This document shows positions 1 to 5,516 of a DNA stretch of 9,551 nucleotides, piece by piece. The notes under the pieces are model-generated. The model saw nothing but the letters and a program-made list of their open reading frames with translations. It searched no databases and was not told the origin of the DNA. Each line of letters starts with the position of its first letter. The stretch's first letter is position 1. The position numbers and the translations under genes are program-made. This stretch comes from Flavobacteriaceae bacterium. GTDB taxonomy: Bacteria; Bacteroidota; Bacteroidia; Flavobacteriales; Weeksellaceae. The DNA lies in assembly GCA_031273305.1 (NCBI GenBank), contig JAISSC010000085.1:1-9551 (forward strand), given 5' to 3'.

Positions 1-29
1 TAGAATGAACAATCCCCCACCCATAACGG

Positions 30-44
30 CATTCCGGAGGAATG
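30..44. repeat. small perfect hairpin, possible dispersed repeat
   Basis: CATTCC and GGAATG form a six-base perfect stem around a GGA loop. The surrounding sequence (a C-rich stretch at 14-22, then the hairpin, then AT-rich DNA) resembles short repeats scattered between genes in Bacteroidota, but only one copy is present here, so repeat status is an inference. No T-run follows, so it is unlikely to be a terminator. Confidence 0.3.
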
Positions 45-118
45 TAACATTATTCAATTATCTTTCATCATATTCCAATTCAAAAAATTATAATGTGCTT
101 AACCCGAACTCACGTTAA

Positions 119-241
119 ATTAAAATCAAGATATATGGAACTTGGTATTTAGTTATAAAAGACTTGGCTTTAAAAATAGCAGATGGCAGCATAGATAAAG
201 AAGAAACGCTAAAACAAATAACCGGATATCTAACTCCGTAG
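119..241 (+). pseudogene. possible 3' remnant of a broken gene
   Basis: An open frame of 40 codons runs from just after a TAA at 116-118 to a TAG at 239-241, with no ATG in frame. Its end reads GSIDKEETLKQITGYLTP, a composition (charged, helical, few rare residues) that looks like genuine protein rather than AT-rich noise. I do not recognise the family. It converges on ribH, whose stop is about 22 bases further on. The likely explanations are the truncated end of a decayed gene or chance. Around its stop, TAACT-CCGT-AGTTA (231-244) makes a weak five-base hairpin that could sit downstream of ribH, but it is too short to call a terminator. Confidence 0.25.
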
Positions 242-263
242 TTAATTTCGCCCGAATTTTTCC

Positions 264-746
264 TTAAAATTTGTTTTTTAATTCCGCCATCCGCACTGCA
301 ACTACTCCTGCTTCAATTCCTTTGTTTCCCAGTTTACCTCCGCTACGGTCTATGGATTGTTGTATATTATCATCTGTGAGAACGCAAAAGACTACCGGAG
401 TATCCGTATGGGTGTTCAGGTAAGTTACTCCGTCTGTAACGGTCTTACATACATAATCGAAATGAGCGGTTTCTCCACGTATCACACAACCGATAACAAT
501 TACAGCATCATAACTATTTTTTTTGCAGAGTTTAGTTGCTCCATACACCAGTTCCACAGAACCCGGAACAAAAACAGAGTCTATATGGGATTCTTTAGCT
601 CCTAAATTCAGAAGAGTTTCTATGGCTCCTTTGTGCATATTATAGGTAACTTCCGGGTTCCAGTCAGAAACAACGATACCGAAACGATAAGTTCCGGCAT
701 CAGGTAATTTTTCTTTATCGTAAGCAGACAAATTTGTTGTAGCCAT
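264..746 (-). CDS. ribH: 6,7-dimethyl-8-ribityllumazine synthase
   Basis: This is lumazine synthase, which condenses 5-amino-6-ribitylamino-uracil with 3,4-dihydroxy-2-butanone 4-phosphate in the penultimate step of riboflavin synthesis, in the cytosol. The 160 residues match the usual length. Visible family motifs are SDWNPE (27-32, substrate-stacking Trp29), VPGSVEL (60-66), the long catalytic block GCVIRGETAHFDYV (86-99) with Arg90 and the catalytic His95, VLTDDNIQQSIDRSG (122-136) with Arg134, and GNKGIEAG (140-147). Lumazine synthases assemble as pentamers or 60-mer capsids; which applies here cannot be seen. The ATG shares its A with the TPR gene's TAA (TAATG), so translation is probably coupled. 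No other rib gene is in the window and no FMN riboswitch is visible upstream, so regulation probably comes from the TPR promoter. Confidence 0.97.
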   Translation of the reverse strand: MATTNLSAYDKEKLPDAGTYRFGIVVSDWNPEVTYNMHKGAIETLLNLGAKESHIDSVFVPGSVELVYGATKLCKKNSYDAVIVIGCVIRGETAHFDYVCKTVTDGVTYLNTHTDTPVVFCVLTDDNIQQSIDRSGGKLGNKGIEAGVVAVRMAELKNKF

Positions 747-1459
747 TACTGTTTTCCTGTTGCGTATTTCAACCTTTCAATATATGCCTCTACTTCTCCG
801 GATTGGTCTATATCGGGATATTTATCCTGAATGGCTTGAAAGAACTCCAGAGCTTTTTCATTCTGATTTAAAGACATGGCTAACAGACCGGCTTTTTTAT
901 TAAATTGGCAGGCAGTAGCAGCATTGGTACTTTCATTAGCTGCTTTGGTCATATAATTCAACGCTTCGGTAGTATTGTTCAGTTCAGCATAAGTGTCTGC
1001 AATAGCTCCGTATTTTACAGCCTTCAAATCTTTATCCGGAGAATCAAAGTTCTGGAAATATTCCAGAGCTTTTTGATAGTTACCTTTCTTAAATTCAGTC
1101 ACTCCTGCATATAAATACGCTAATTTACCTGCTTTTGTATTGCTAAATTCTTCGGCAATATCAACAAATCCGGAAATGCCGCTTGATTTTCCTCCAAGAG
1201 CCTGCTCGGTTTTTCCTTCGGCGTATAAGTTTTCAGCATCCACCATAAGGTCGGACGCTTCTACATTTTTAGGAGTAACAACGAAGTTATCATAAATGAC
1301 ATATCCTAATACAGCCAAAATTACAACACCAAATACAATACCGATCGGTTTTGCGAATTTTTGTAAAAACCGTTCTCCGGAAGTAGCAATCTCATTTGCC
1401 GATTCAAGTACTTCTTTTGTAGTGGAATGAGTGACTTTTTTCTTTTTTTTAGTTGACAT
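746..1459 (-). CDS. membrane-anchored TPR protein upstream of ribH
   Basis: A 237-residue protein. A lysine-rich cytoplasmic N terminus (MSTKKKKK) is followed by an amphipathic stretch, one transmembrane helix at about 38-58 (GIVFGVVILAVLGYVIY) and an outer part made of tetratricopeptide helices: about 112-140 (KLAYLYAGVTEFKKGNYQKA), 147-175 and 185-215 (KAGLLAMSLNQNEKALEFF). Positive-inside charge suggests the TPR part faces the periplasm, as in the YfgM-like family. TPR domains bind other proteins; the partner is unknown. The frame stays open for 39 codons upstream into aat, but the ATG at 1459 is preferred because it opens a typical N terminus, lies 40 bases after the aat stop and sits about 20 bases after a good promoter. 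As far as I recall, a TPR protein directly upstream of ribH is common in Bacteroidota, though no riboflavin role has been shown. Confidence 0.88.
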   Translation of the reverse strand: MSTKKKKKVTHSTTKEVLESANEIATSGERFLQKFAKPIGIVFGVVILAVLGYVIYDNFVVTPKNVEASDLMVDAENLYAEGKTEQALGGKSSGISGFVDIAEEFSNTKAGKLAYLYAGVTEFKKGNYQKALEYFQNFDSPDKDLKAVKYGAIADTYAELNNTTEALNYMTKAANESTNAATACQFNKKAGLLAMSLNQNEKALEFFQAIQDKYPDIDQSGEVEAYIERLKYATGKQ

Positions 1460-1483
1460 AGCGTCTGGGTATATTTTAGCGAG

Positions 1484-1515
1484 CAAAAATAGATATTTAT
1501 TATTTGAAATGCAAA
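1484..1515 (-). promoter_or_regulatory. Bacteroidota-type promoter for TPR-ribH, inside the aat 3' end
   Basis: On the minus strand TTTG (1512-1515) lies 20 bases before TATTTTTG (1484-1491), matching the Bacteroidota consensus TTTG-N19-21-TAnnTTTG. Transcription would begin near 1478, giving a leader of roughly 20 bases before the TPR ATG at 1459. The -33 part lies within the last codons of aat and the -7 part just after its stop, so TPR-ribH can be expressed independently of aat. Confidence 0.6.
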
Positions 1516-2159
1516 TTTTTAACCTTCTCGGAATCCAAATATTCCCTGAATCTCTCGCGGGGAATTTCAACAGCACCTAATTGCTCCAGATAAGAGGTAT
1601 AAATTTGGCAATCAATGATTTTATACTGATGAGAATATTTTTGCACAAAATAAGTAAATCCGCATTTAGAAGCATTGCTCGTTTCAGAAAACATGCTCTC
1701 TCCGCAAAAGACGGTTTTCAGGTCTATTCCGTAAAAGCCACCGACCAACTCCTTATTCTTCCAGACTTCTACGCTTTTAGCCAGTCCCATTTCATGTAAA
1801 AGACAGTAGGCTTCAATCATATCATCTGTAATCCAAGTGCCGTTTTGGTTTGTTCTTTTAACGGCTGCACATTTGACAATTACCTCTCTAAAGCACTGAT
1901 TTTCTGTGAATTGAAAGTATTCTTGCGAGAGTAATTTCCTCGTGGATTTTGATATTTTTAAATCCGGAGGAAAAAGAATAAATCTAGGATCGGGAGACCA
2001 CCATTGGATAATTTCTCCGGGATTATACCACGGAAAAATCCCGGATTTATAGGCTAAAAGTAACCTTTCGGGAGACAGGTCTCCTCCTAAGGCCAGCAAT
2101 CCTCCTTTATTTGCATTTGAAACATCCGGAAATTCTATTTTGTCAGTCAGCCAGACCAT
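1500..2159 (-). CDS. aat: leucyl/phenylalanyl-tRNA--protein transferase
   Basis: Aat transfers Leu or Phe from aminoacyl-tRNA to the N-terminal Arg or Lys of proteins, marking them for ClpS/ClpAP degradation (N-degron pathway). The 219-residue product shows the family blocks in order: LLALGGDLSPERLLLAYKSG (21-40), IFPWY (41-45), WWSPDPR (53-59), GTWITDDMIEAY (107-118), GESMFS (153-158, containing the conserved Glu154), NASK (162-165), IIDCQ (181-185, with Asp183 in the catalytic position known from E. coli) and IPRERF near the end. E. coli Aat is 234 residues, so the length fits. A start nine codons upstream (2186) is possible but falls in the loop of the terminator hairpin, so ATG 2159 is chosen. 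Only 15 bases separate that hairpin from the start, leaving little room for a promoter. Confidence 0.95.
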   Translation of the reverse strand: MVWLTDKIEFPDVSNANKGGLLALGGDLSPERLLLAYKSGIFPWYNPGEIIQWWSPDPRFILFPPDLKISKSTRKLLSQEYFQFTENQCFREVIVKCAAVKRTNQNGTWITDDMIEAYCLLHEMGLAKSVEVWKNKELVGGFYGIDLKTVFCGESMFSETSNASKCGFTYFVQKYSHQYKIIDCQIYTSYLEQLGAVEIPRERFREYLDSEKVKNLHFK

Positions 2160-2174
2160 TGTCGAAAAAGTAAA

Positions 2175-2194
2175 GCACCTCATCAAACAGGTGC
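2175..2194 (-). terminator. hairpin terminator or attenuator between DUF3127 and aat
   Basis: GCACCT (2175-2180) and AGGTGC (2189-2194) form a perfect six-base stem with an eight-base loop. T-rich runs follow on both strands (CTTTTTATTTT on plus, TTTACTTTTT on minus), so it can act in both directions. It begins 33 bases after the DUF3127 stop in the minus direction and ends 15 bases before the aat ATG. Confidence 0.65.
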
Positions 2195-2226
2195 CTTTTT
2201 ATTTTAATTTTTAGAGAGATACGATG

Positions 2227-2607
2227 TTAGAACGGAAGGTCATCTTCGTCATCCTCCTGCTGCACAGGCGGAATCGAAGAGGGGGCGGGAGCAACATTAG
2301 GGGCTTCCTGTACTGTTGTTGTCGGAGCACCCGGTTGTAATTTTTCAATTCTCCATCCGGTTATACTATTAAAATATTTGGTCTCTCCCTGAGGATTTAC
2401 CCATTCACGTCCTCGTAAATTGATAGACACTCTTACATCTTCTCCTACATTGAATGGATTGATAATATCCACCCTATCACCCAGTAACTCAACTAAGATA
2501 TGCTGAGGATATTGCTCTTCTGTCGTAATGACAACTTCTCTTTTTCTAAATCCACTATCGAAAGTTTGAATCTCAGAAATTAGTTTGATTCTTCCTGCTA
2601 TTTCCAT
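2227..2607 (-). CDS. DUF3127 protein with SSB-like C-terminal tip
   Basis: A 126-residue protein typical of DUF3127, a small family nearly limited to Bacteroidota and without an assigned function. Residues 1-90 look like a compact beta-rich fold: EIAGRIKLISEIQTFDSGFRKREVVI, a hydrophobic strand around QHILVELLGDRVDII, then VRVSINLRGREWVNPQGETKYFNSITGWRIEKL. The strand pattern recalls an OB fold. Residues 91-116 are a low-complexity Pro/Ala/Thr/Gln linker. The last eight residues, DDEDDLPF, closely match the acidic tip by which single-stranded DNA-binding proteins (E. coli SSB ends DDDIPF) recruit repair and replication enzymes. The layout of fold, flexible linker and acidic tip copies that of SSB. 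The gene appears monocistronic, with its own promoter and a downstream hairpin. Membership in DUF3127 is firm; a single-stranded nucleic-acid role is inference. Confidence 0.88.
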   Translation of the reverse strand: MEIAGRIKLISEIQTFDSGFRKREVVITTEEQYPQHILVELLGDRVDIINPFNVGEDVRVSINLRGREWVNPQGETKYFNSITGWRIEKLQPGAPTTTVQEAPNVAPAPSSIPPVQQEDDEDDLPF

Positions 2608-2626
2608 TTTTATATTTTATTTATTA

Positions 2627-2658
2627 CAAAAGTAAAAAATTATTCTTGTGCGAGAAAA
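2627..2658 (-). promoter_or_regulatory. promoter for the DUF3127 gene
   Basis: On the minus strand TACTTTTG (2627-2634) is a perfect TAnnTTTG site. A TTTC/TTTT match to the -33 element lies 19-20 bases upstream (2654-2658). The predicted leader is about 13 A/T-rich bases with no Shine-Dalgarno sequence, ending AAAATG. Confidence 0.5.
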
Positions 2659-2793
2659 GAAGTTACTATATTTTAGTAAAAATAAAGACCCTGCTGATTT
2701 ATATAGATTTCGTGAAAGATGGAGGAATAAACCCCTGAAATTCAATACTATTTTTTCATATAAAACATCAAAGACCATACTTTTCTATCATCT

Positions 2794-2832
2794 AAAATAA
2801 AAAACCCCAATTTATGTGAGGTTTTTTATTTT
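2794..2832 (-). terminator. strong bidirectional terminator after the OmpA-like gene
   Basis: A perfect 13-base inverted repeat pairs 2794-2806 (A-rich, ending CC) with 2820-2832 (GG then T-rich). In the minus direction the T-run is in the distal arm, the classic Rho-independent form. It lies 18 bases after the OmpA-like stop. The rest of the 2659-2850 gap shows no gene. Confidence 0.8.
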
Positions 2833-2850
2833 GATGATTAGAGTCTAAAT

Positions 2851-3687
2851 CTAGTTTACTTTTTGATCCATTAATTGCAGGAACTGGTCTAACTTAGGAA
2901 GTATAACAATTTCTGTTCTTCTGTTGATAGATTTGTTTTCTGCAGTTGTATTAGGTACTTTCGGCTGATATTCTCCATGACCACCGGCTAATATTCTTGC
3001 AGGGTCAACTCCGAATCGTGCTTGTAATAACTTAGCAATGGAAGTAGCTCTCATTGCGCTTAGATCCCAGTTGTCTCTTATACATCCGGTTGCGGAATTT
3101 TTGAACTGATCTGTATCTGTATATCCCTGAACCTGAATGTCGTAGTCCTTATAATCGTTGATTATCTTGGCTACTTTTTCCAACACACCTTCTGCGGATG
3201 ATAATACTTCATAACTTCCGGATTTATACAACATCTTGTCGGATAAGGAGATGAATACCACCCCTTTTTGTACTTGTACATCTACATCGCTGTCATTTAA
3301 ATTATCCAATGAACGTTTTAGCTTATTAGATAAAGCCAGATTTAGGGAGTCATTCTTAGCTCTGGCTTCTGTTAAACGTTTGATGTAAGCATTGGAAGCA
3401 TTAATTTCACCGATAAGTTTTTCTATGTTCACAGAGCCTGCTTTCCCCGTAGCCATACAATCAGCGAGACTTTGTTGCAAGGCTTCGTTTTGTTTTCTTA
3501 ACAATGTCATTTGTTCATCGTAAGACTTGGTTCTTTCCTGTAAAGTAGCAATTGTTCTGTCTTTGTCGGCATTTCTTTCCAAACATGACGCATAATTAGC
3601 TTTCGCCTGTTCAAATTCTTTTCTGCTCACGCAAGAAACAGATAGCAATCCGATTGAAAATAAGAGTGCCAGTTTAGTAATTTTCAT
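2851..3687 (-). CDS. OmpA-family peptidoglycan-binding lipoprotein
   Basis: A 278-residue outer-membrane lipoprotein. Residues 1-18 are a lipoprotein signal peptide with lipobox SVSC, so Cys19 should be acylated. Residues 20-130 are charged and helical with heptad-like spacing (KDRTIATLQERTKSYDEQM, LRKQNEALQQSLADC), a probable coiled-coil spacer. Residues about 137-263 form the OmpA C-terminal domain: GYTDTD (188-193), NWDLSAMRATSIAKLL (206-221), RILAGGHGEYQP (231-242) and NKSINRRTEIVILP (251-264). Asp208 and an Arg of the NRR motif (255-257) are where OmpA domains grip diaminopimelate in peptidoglycan. It probably links outer membrane to cell wall like Pal. Extra cysteines at 35, 77 and 202 are unusual for this class and could form disulfides. 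The gene stands alone, bounded by a strong terminator and a long divergent upstream region. Confidence 0.9.
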   Translation of the reverse strand: MKITKLALLFSIGLLSVSCVSRKEFEQAKANYASCLERNADKDRTIATLQERTKSYDEQMTLLRKQNEALQQSLADCMATGKAGSVNIEKLIGEINASNAYIKRLTEARAKNDSLNLALSNKLKRSLDNLNDSDVDVQVQKGVVFISLSDKMLYKSGSYEVLSSAEGVLEKVAKIINDYKDYDIQVQGYTDTDQFKNSATGCIRDNWDLSAMRATSIAKLLQARFGVDPARILAGGHGEYQPKVPNTTAENKSINRRTEIVILPKLDQFLQLMDQKVN

Positions 3688-3740
3688 ATTTAAATAATTT
3701 TTTAATATTTAGTTGTGTATAAGTGTATCAAAAACAACGC

Positions 3741-3775
3741 CAAAAAGTTATAGTTTAGTATTTAAAATGCCGAAA
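3741..3775 (-). promoter_or_regulatory. weak candidate promoter for the OmpA-like gene
   Basis: Minus-strand TAACTTTTTG (3741-3750) matches the -7 consensus in seven of eight places (last G displaced). TTTC (3772-3775) lies about 21 bases upstream of it. The leader would be about 48 bases. No perfect TAnnTTTG site was found upstream of this gene, so the call is tentative. Confidence 0.25.
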
Positions 3776-3982
3776 CATTTAGAACGCTTTATTTAACCGG
3801 CTTATTATCAGCGGGTTAATTATTTTATGATTATTGATTATTTCCTGTCTTTATCTTAATATAGAAGAAAGATTTCCTGTTTTAATATATTTCGGATTTA
3901 TAAGATAAAATTCATTTTGTATTTAATAAAAATTCCGGGAATTACCGTAATTTAAGGGAATAATGCTCTTCCTGACTCTGAC

Positions 3983-4046
3983 TATGCGACACTCTAAATG
4001 ATTTTTTGAAAGCCCTCCGGGCTTCTGTTTGCGATAGTGTCCGATA
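3983..4046. repeat. nested inverted repeat, possible decayed element or small structured RNA
   Basis: The outer arms 3983-3993 and 4036-4046 pair in 9 of 11 positions, including a core GACACT with AGTGTC. Inside them AAGCCC (4010-4015) and GGGCTT (4019-4024) make a perfect six-base stem with a TCC loop. No T-run follows either strand directly, which argues against a simple terminator. It is GC-richer than the DNA around it. It could be an insertion-element remnant, a miniature inverted-repeat element or a structured RNA. Confidence 0.4.
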
Positions 4047-4127
4047 AACATCCGGGAATGAATTTGGAAAAAACAGATACGGTTTATTTATGGATTAGGT
4101 ATAGGAAATTAAGTTTTGACCGATGCT

Positions 4128-4160
4128 TTTGAAAACAAGACCGATAAAGTTGTAACTTTG
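4128..4160 (+). promoter_or_regulatory. promoter for the alpha/beta hydrolase
   Basis: TTTG (4128-4131) lies 21 bases before TAACTTTG (4153-4160), both perfect to the Bacteroidota consensus. The start codon follows 20 bases after the -7 element in an A-rich leader. Confidence 0.65.
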
Positions 4161-4180
4161 CATTTAATATAAAAAGATTC

Positions 4181-4948
4181 ATGTTATATTATAGAGACAA
4201 AGGGAAGGGTAAGGCGGTGATATTTCTTCATGGTTTTTTGGAGAATTCAAGAATGTGGAGATATTTTCAAAACAAATTGTCAAAAAAATATAGAGTAATA
4301 ACCCTTGATCTACCGGGGCATGGGAGGTCTTCCAAAAAGACAAATGAAGTGAACAGGATGGAATATATGGCGGACAAAGTGAACAAGGTGTTGGAGCATT
4401 TAAAGCTGGAGGAAGTAATCATTATAGGTCATTCTATGGGAGGATATGTTGCACTGGCTTTTGCGGGTGAATATAAATATAAAGTACTGGGATTGGGGTT
4501 GTTTTATTCGACTACCTTACCCGATGACGATGCAAAAAAAGAACAGCGTTTAAAGGTGGCGGAAGTAGTCGTGAGGAAACCTAAAGAATTTTTCAAGTTA
4601 TCCATTCCCAACTTATTTGCGCAAGAAAACCTGCCTAAACTGCAATCAGAGATAAAAACAGCCATTTCGTGGGCAAAGCACGCCTCGTTAACCGGCATCT
4701 CCGCAGCATTAAAAGGAATGAGGCTCCGTCAGGACAGGACGGAGGTAGTTAGGAATCTGGGGAAGCCGGTACTGGTTATTATTGGGGAATACGATAATTC
4801 CGTGAAAAACTCCGAACTGGAAAAGAACCTTGAGAATATAGAGAATGTTTCATTTCATAAACTACCTACCGGACATATGGGGGCACTAGAAGCTCCTGAA
4901 GAGAACCTAAGAATCATTGAAAATTGGCTGGATGAGAATTTCAAGTAA
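4181..4948 (+). CDS. alpha/beta-fold hydrolase
   Basis: A 255-residue cytosolic alpha/beta hydrolase, probably an esterase or lactonase-like enzyme; the substrate cannot be read from the sequence. The oxyanion-hole HG is at 17-18 (VIFLHGF), followed by DLPGHGRS (43-50), the nucleophile elbow GHSMGG (83-88) with Ser85, a cap region at about 112-185, the acid strand PVLVIIGEYDNSV with Asp205, and the catalytic His232 in GHMGALEAPEE. The full triad and the usual length indicate an active enzyme. There is no signal peptide. The cap carries an unusually basic, helix-rich stretch (KKEQRLKVAEVVVRKPKEFF). It appears to be a single-gene unit with its own promoter, 97 bases before the next gene, so the neighbour gives no clue to substrate. 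The start is fixed by the promoter and by MLYYRDKGKGK, a normal first strand for the family. Confidence 0.92.
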   Translation: MLYYRDKGKGKAVIFLHGFLENSRMWRYFQNKLSKKYRVITLDLPGHGRSSKKTNEVNRMEYMADKVNKVLEHLKLEEVIIIGHSMGGYVALAFAGEYKYKVLGLGLFYSTTLPDDDAKKEQRLKVAEVVVRKPKEFFKLSIPNLFAQENLPKLQSEIKTAISWAKHASLTGISAALKGMRLRQDRTEVVRNLGKPVLVIIGEYDNSVKNSELEKNLENIENVSFHKLPTGHMGALEAPEENLRIIENWLDENFK

Positions 4949-5003
4949 TGAAATTATTTGAAATTTTAATATAATGATAACATTTTCGCAATATATTTCT
5001 TTG

Positions 5004-5011
5004 TATTTTTG
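5004..5011 (+). promoter_or_regulatory. -7 element for the A-type Fe-S carrier gene
   Basis: TATTTTTG is a perfect TAnnTTTG match, 34 bases before the ATG at 5046. No clear TTTG lies 19-21 bases upstream (the closest is TTTT, 17 bases away), so the site is only partial. Confidence 0.4.
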
Positions 5012-5045
5012 TGCTAAAGAATAATTACGTTAAATTATAAAAAGT

Positions 5046-5375
5046 ATGATAAAAGTATCTCAAGAAGCCGGAAAGAAAATCGTTGAGTTAATGAAAGAAG
5101 AAGGTTTTGATTCCTCTAAAGATTTTGTCAGGGTGGGCGTGGAAAGCGGAGGTTGTTCGGGTCTGTCATATAAACTGAATTTCGACCATAATCAAAATCA
5201 GGGAGATAAACTGTTTGAAGATCAGGGCATTAAAATTTTAGTCGATAAGAAATCTTTCCTTTATCTGATAGGGACGACATTGGAATATTCCGGAGGATTG
5301 AATGGAAAGGGATTTGTTTTTAATAATCCTAATGCGCAGAGAACCTGTGGCTGTGGTGAAAGTTTTGCAGTATAA
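5046..5375 (+). CDS. A-type iron-sulfur cluster carrier (IscA/SufA/HesB family)
   Basis: A 109-residue protein that accepts Fe-S clusters from a scaffold and delivers them to target enzymes in the cytosol. The three ligand cysteines of the family are present: Cys37 in ESGGCSGLSY (33-42), and Cys101 and Cys103 in RTCGCGESF (99-107). The intervening block IKILVDKKSFLYLIGTTLEY and GGLNGKGFVFNNPNA are hallmarks of the HesB fold, and the length is standard. IscA, SufA and ErpA cannot be separated confidently by eye, so no symbol is given. In many Bacteroidota such a gene precedes sufB; here a TonB-dependent receptor follows and no other suf or isc gene is in the window. The ATG follows an A-rich leader (TATAAAAAGT) without a Shine-Dalgarno sequence. 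Confidence 0.95.
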   Translation: MIKVSQEAGKKIVELMKEEGFDSSKDFVRVGVESGGCSGLSYKLNFDHNQNQGDKLFEDQGIKILVDKKSFLYLIGTTLEYSGGLNGKGFVFNNPNAQRTCGCGESFAV

Positions 5376-5492
5376 CTTTGCATGTTCAATTAGTAAATGC
5401 AACAAAAGTTCATACGAATGCTAATCTTTGCCTTTTCCGACAAATCATTAATTCAACCTCAAGTTCCTTAGACTATACTAATTTTAAAATTA

Positions 5493-5500
5493 TATCTTTG
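5493..5500 (+). promoter_or_regulatory. -7 element for the TonB-dependent receptor
   Basis: TATCTTTG fits TAnnTTTG, 16 bases before the ATG at 5517; no good -33 match is seen 19-21 bases upstream. A second perfect site, TAACTTTG (5373-5380), overlaps the stop codon of the Fe-S carrier gene, and a near match with one extra base (TAATCTTTG) lies between them. The receptor may thus have more than one start of transcription. Confidence 0.4.
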
Positions 5501-5516
5501 CATAATTTAAATTGTA

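Larger units (their letters stand above)
3688..4180. other. 493-base divergent intergenic region
   Basis: It separates the minus-strand OmpA-like gene from the plus-strand hydrolase. It is very AT-rich and stop-dense in all frames, so I see no gene. It holds the weak OmpA-side promoter, the strong hydrolase promoter, a hairpin at 3793-3819 (TTAACCGGC against GCGGGTTAA, one mismatch, nine-base loop) and a larger nested inverted repeat at 3983-4046. The length is large for two simple promoters, so a small RNA or a decayed element is possible. Confidence 0.6.

Noticed and set aside
357..605. Plus-strand open frame antisense to ribH
   Set aside because: Shadow of the conserved ribH coding sequence.
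1460..1576. Longer start for the TPR protein overlapping aat
   Set aside because: The added residues lie in another frame of the aat 3' end and read as non-membrane noise; the MSTKKKKK start fits the promoter and the family.
2160..2186. Upstream start for aat
   Set aside because: It falls in the terminator hairpin loop and adds nine residues not seen in the family; the next ATG opens the conserved N terminus.
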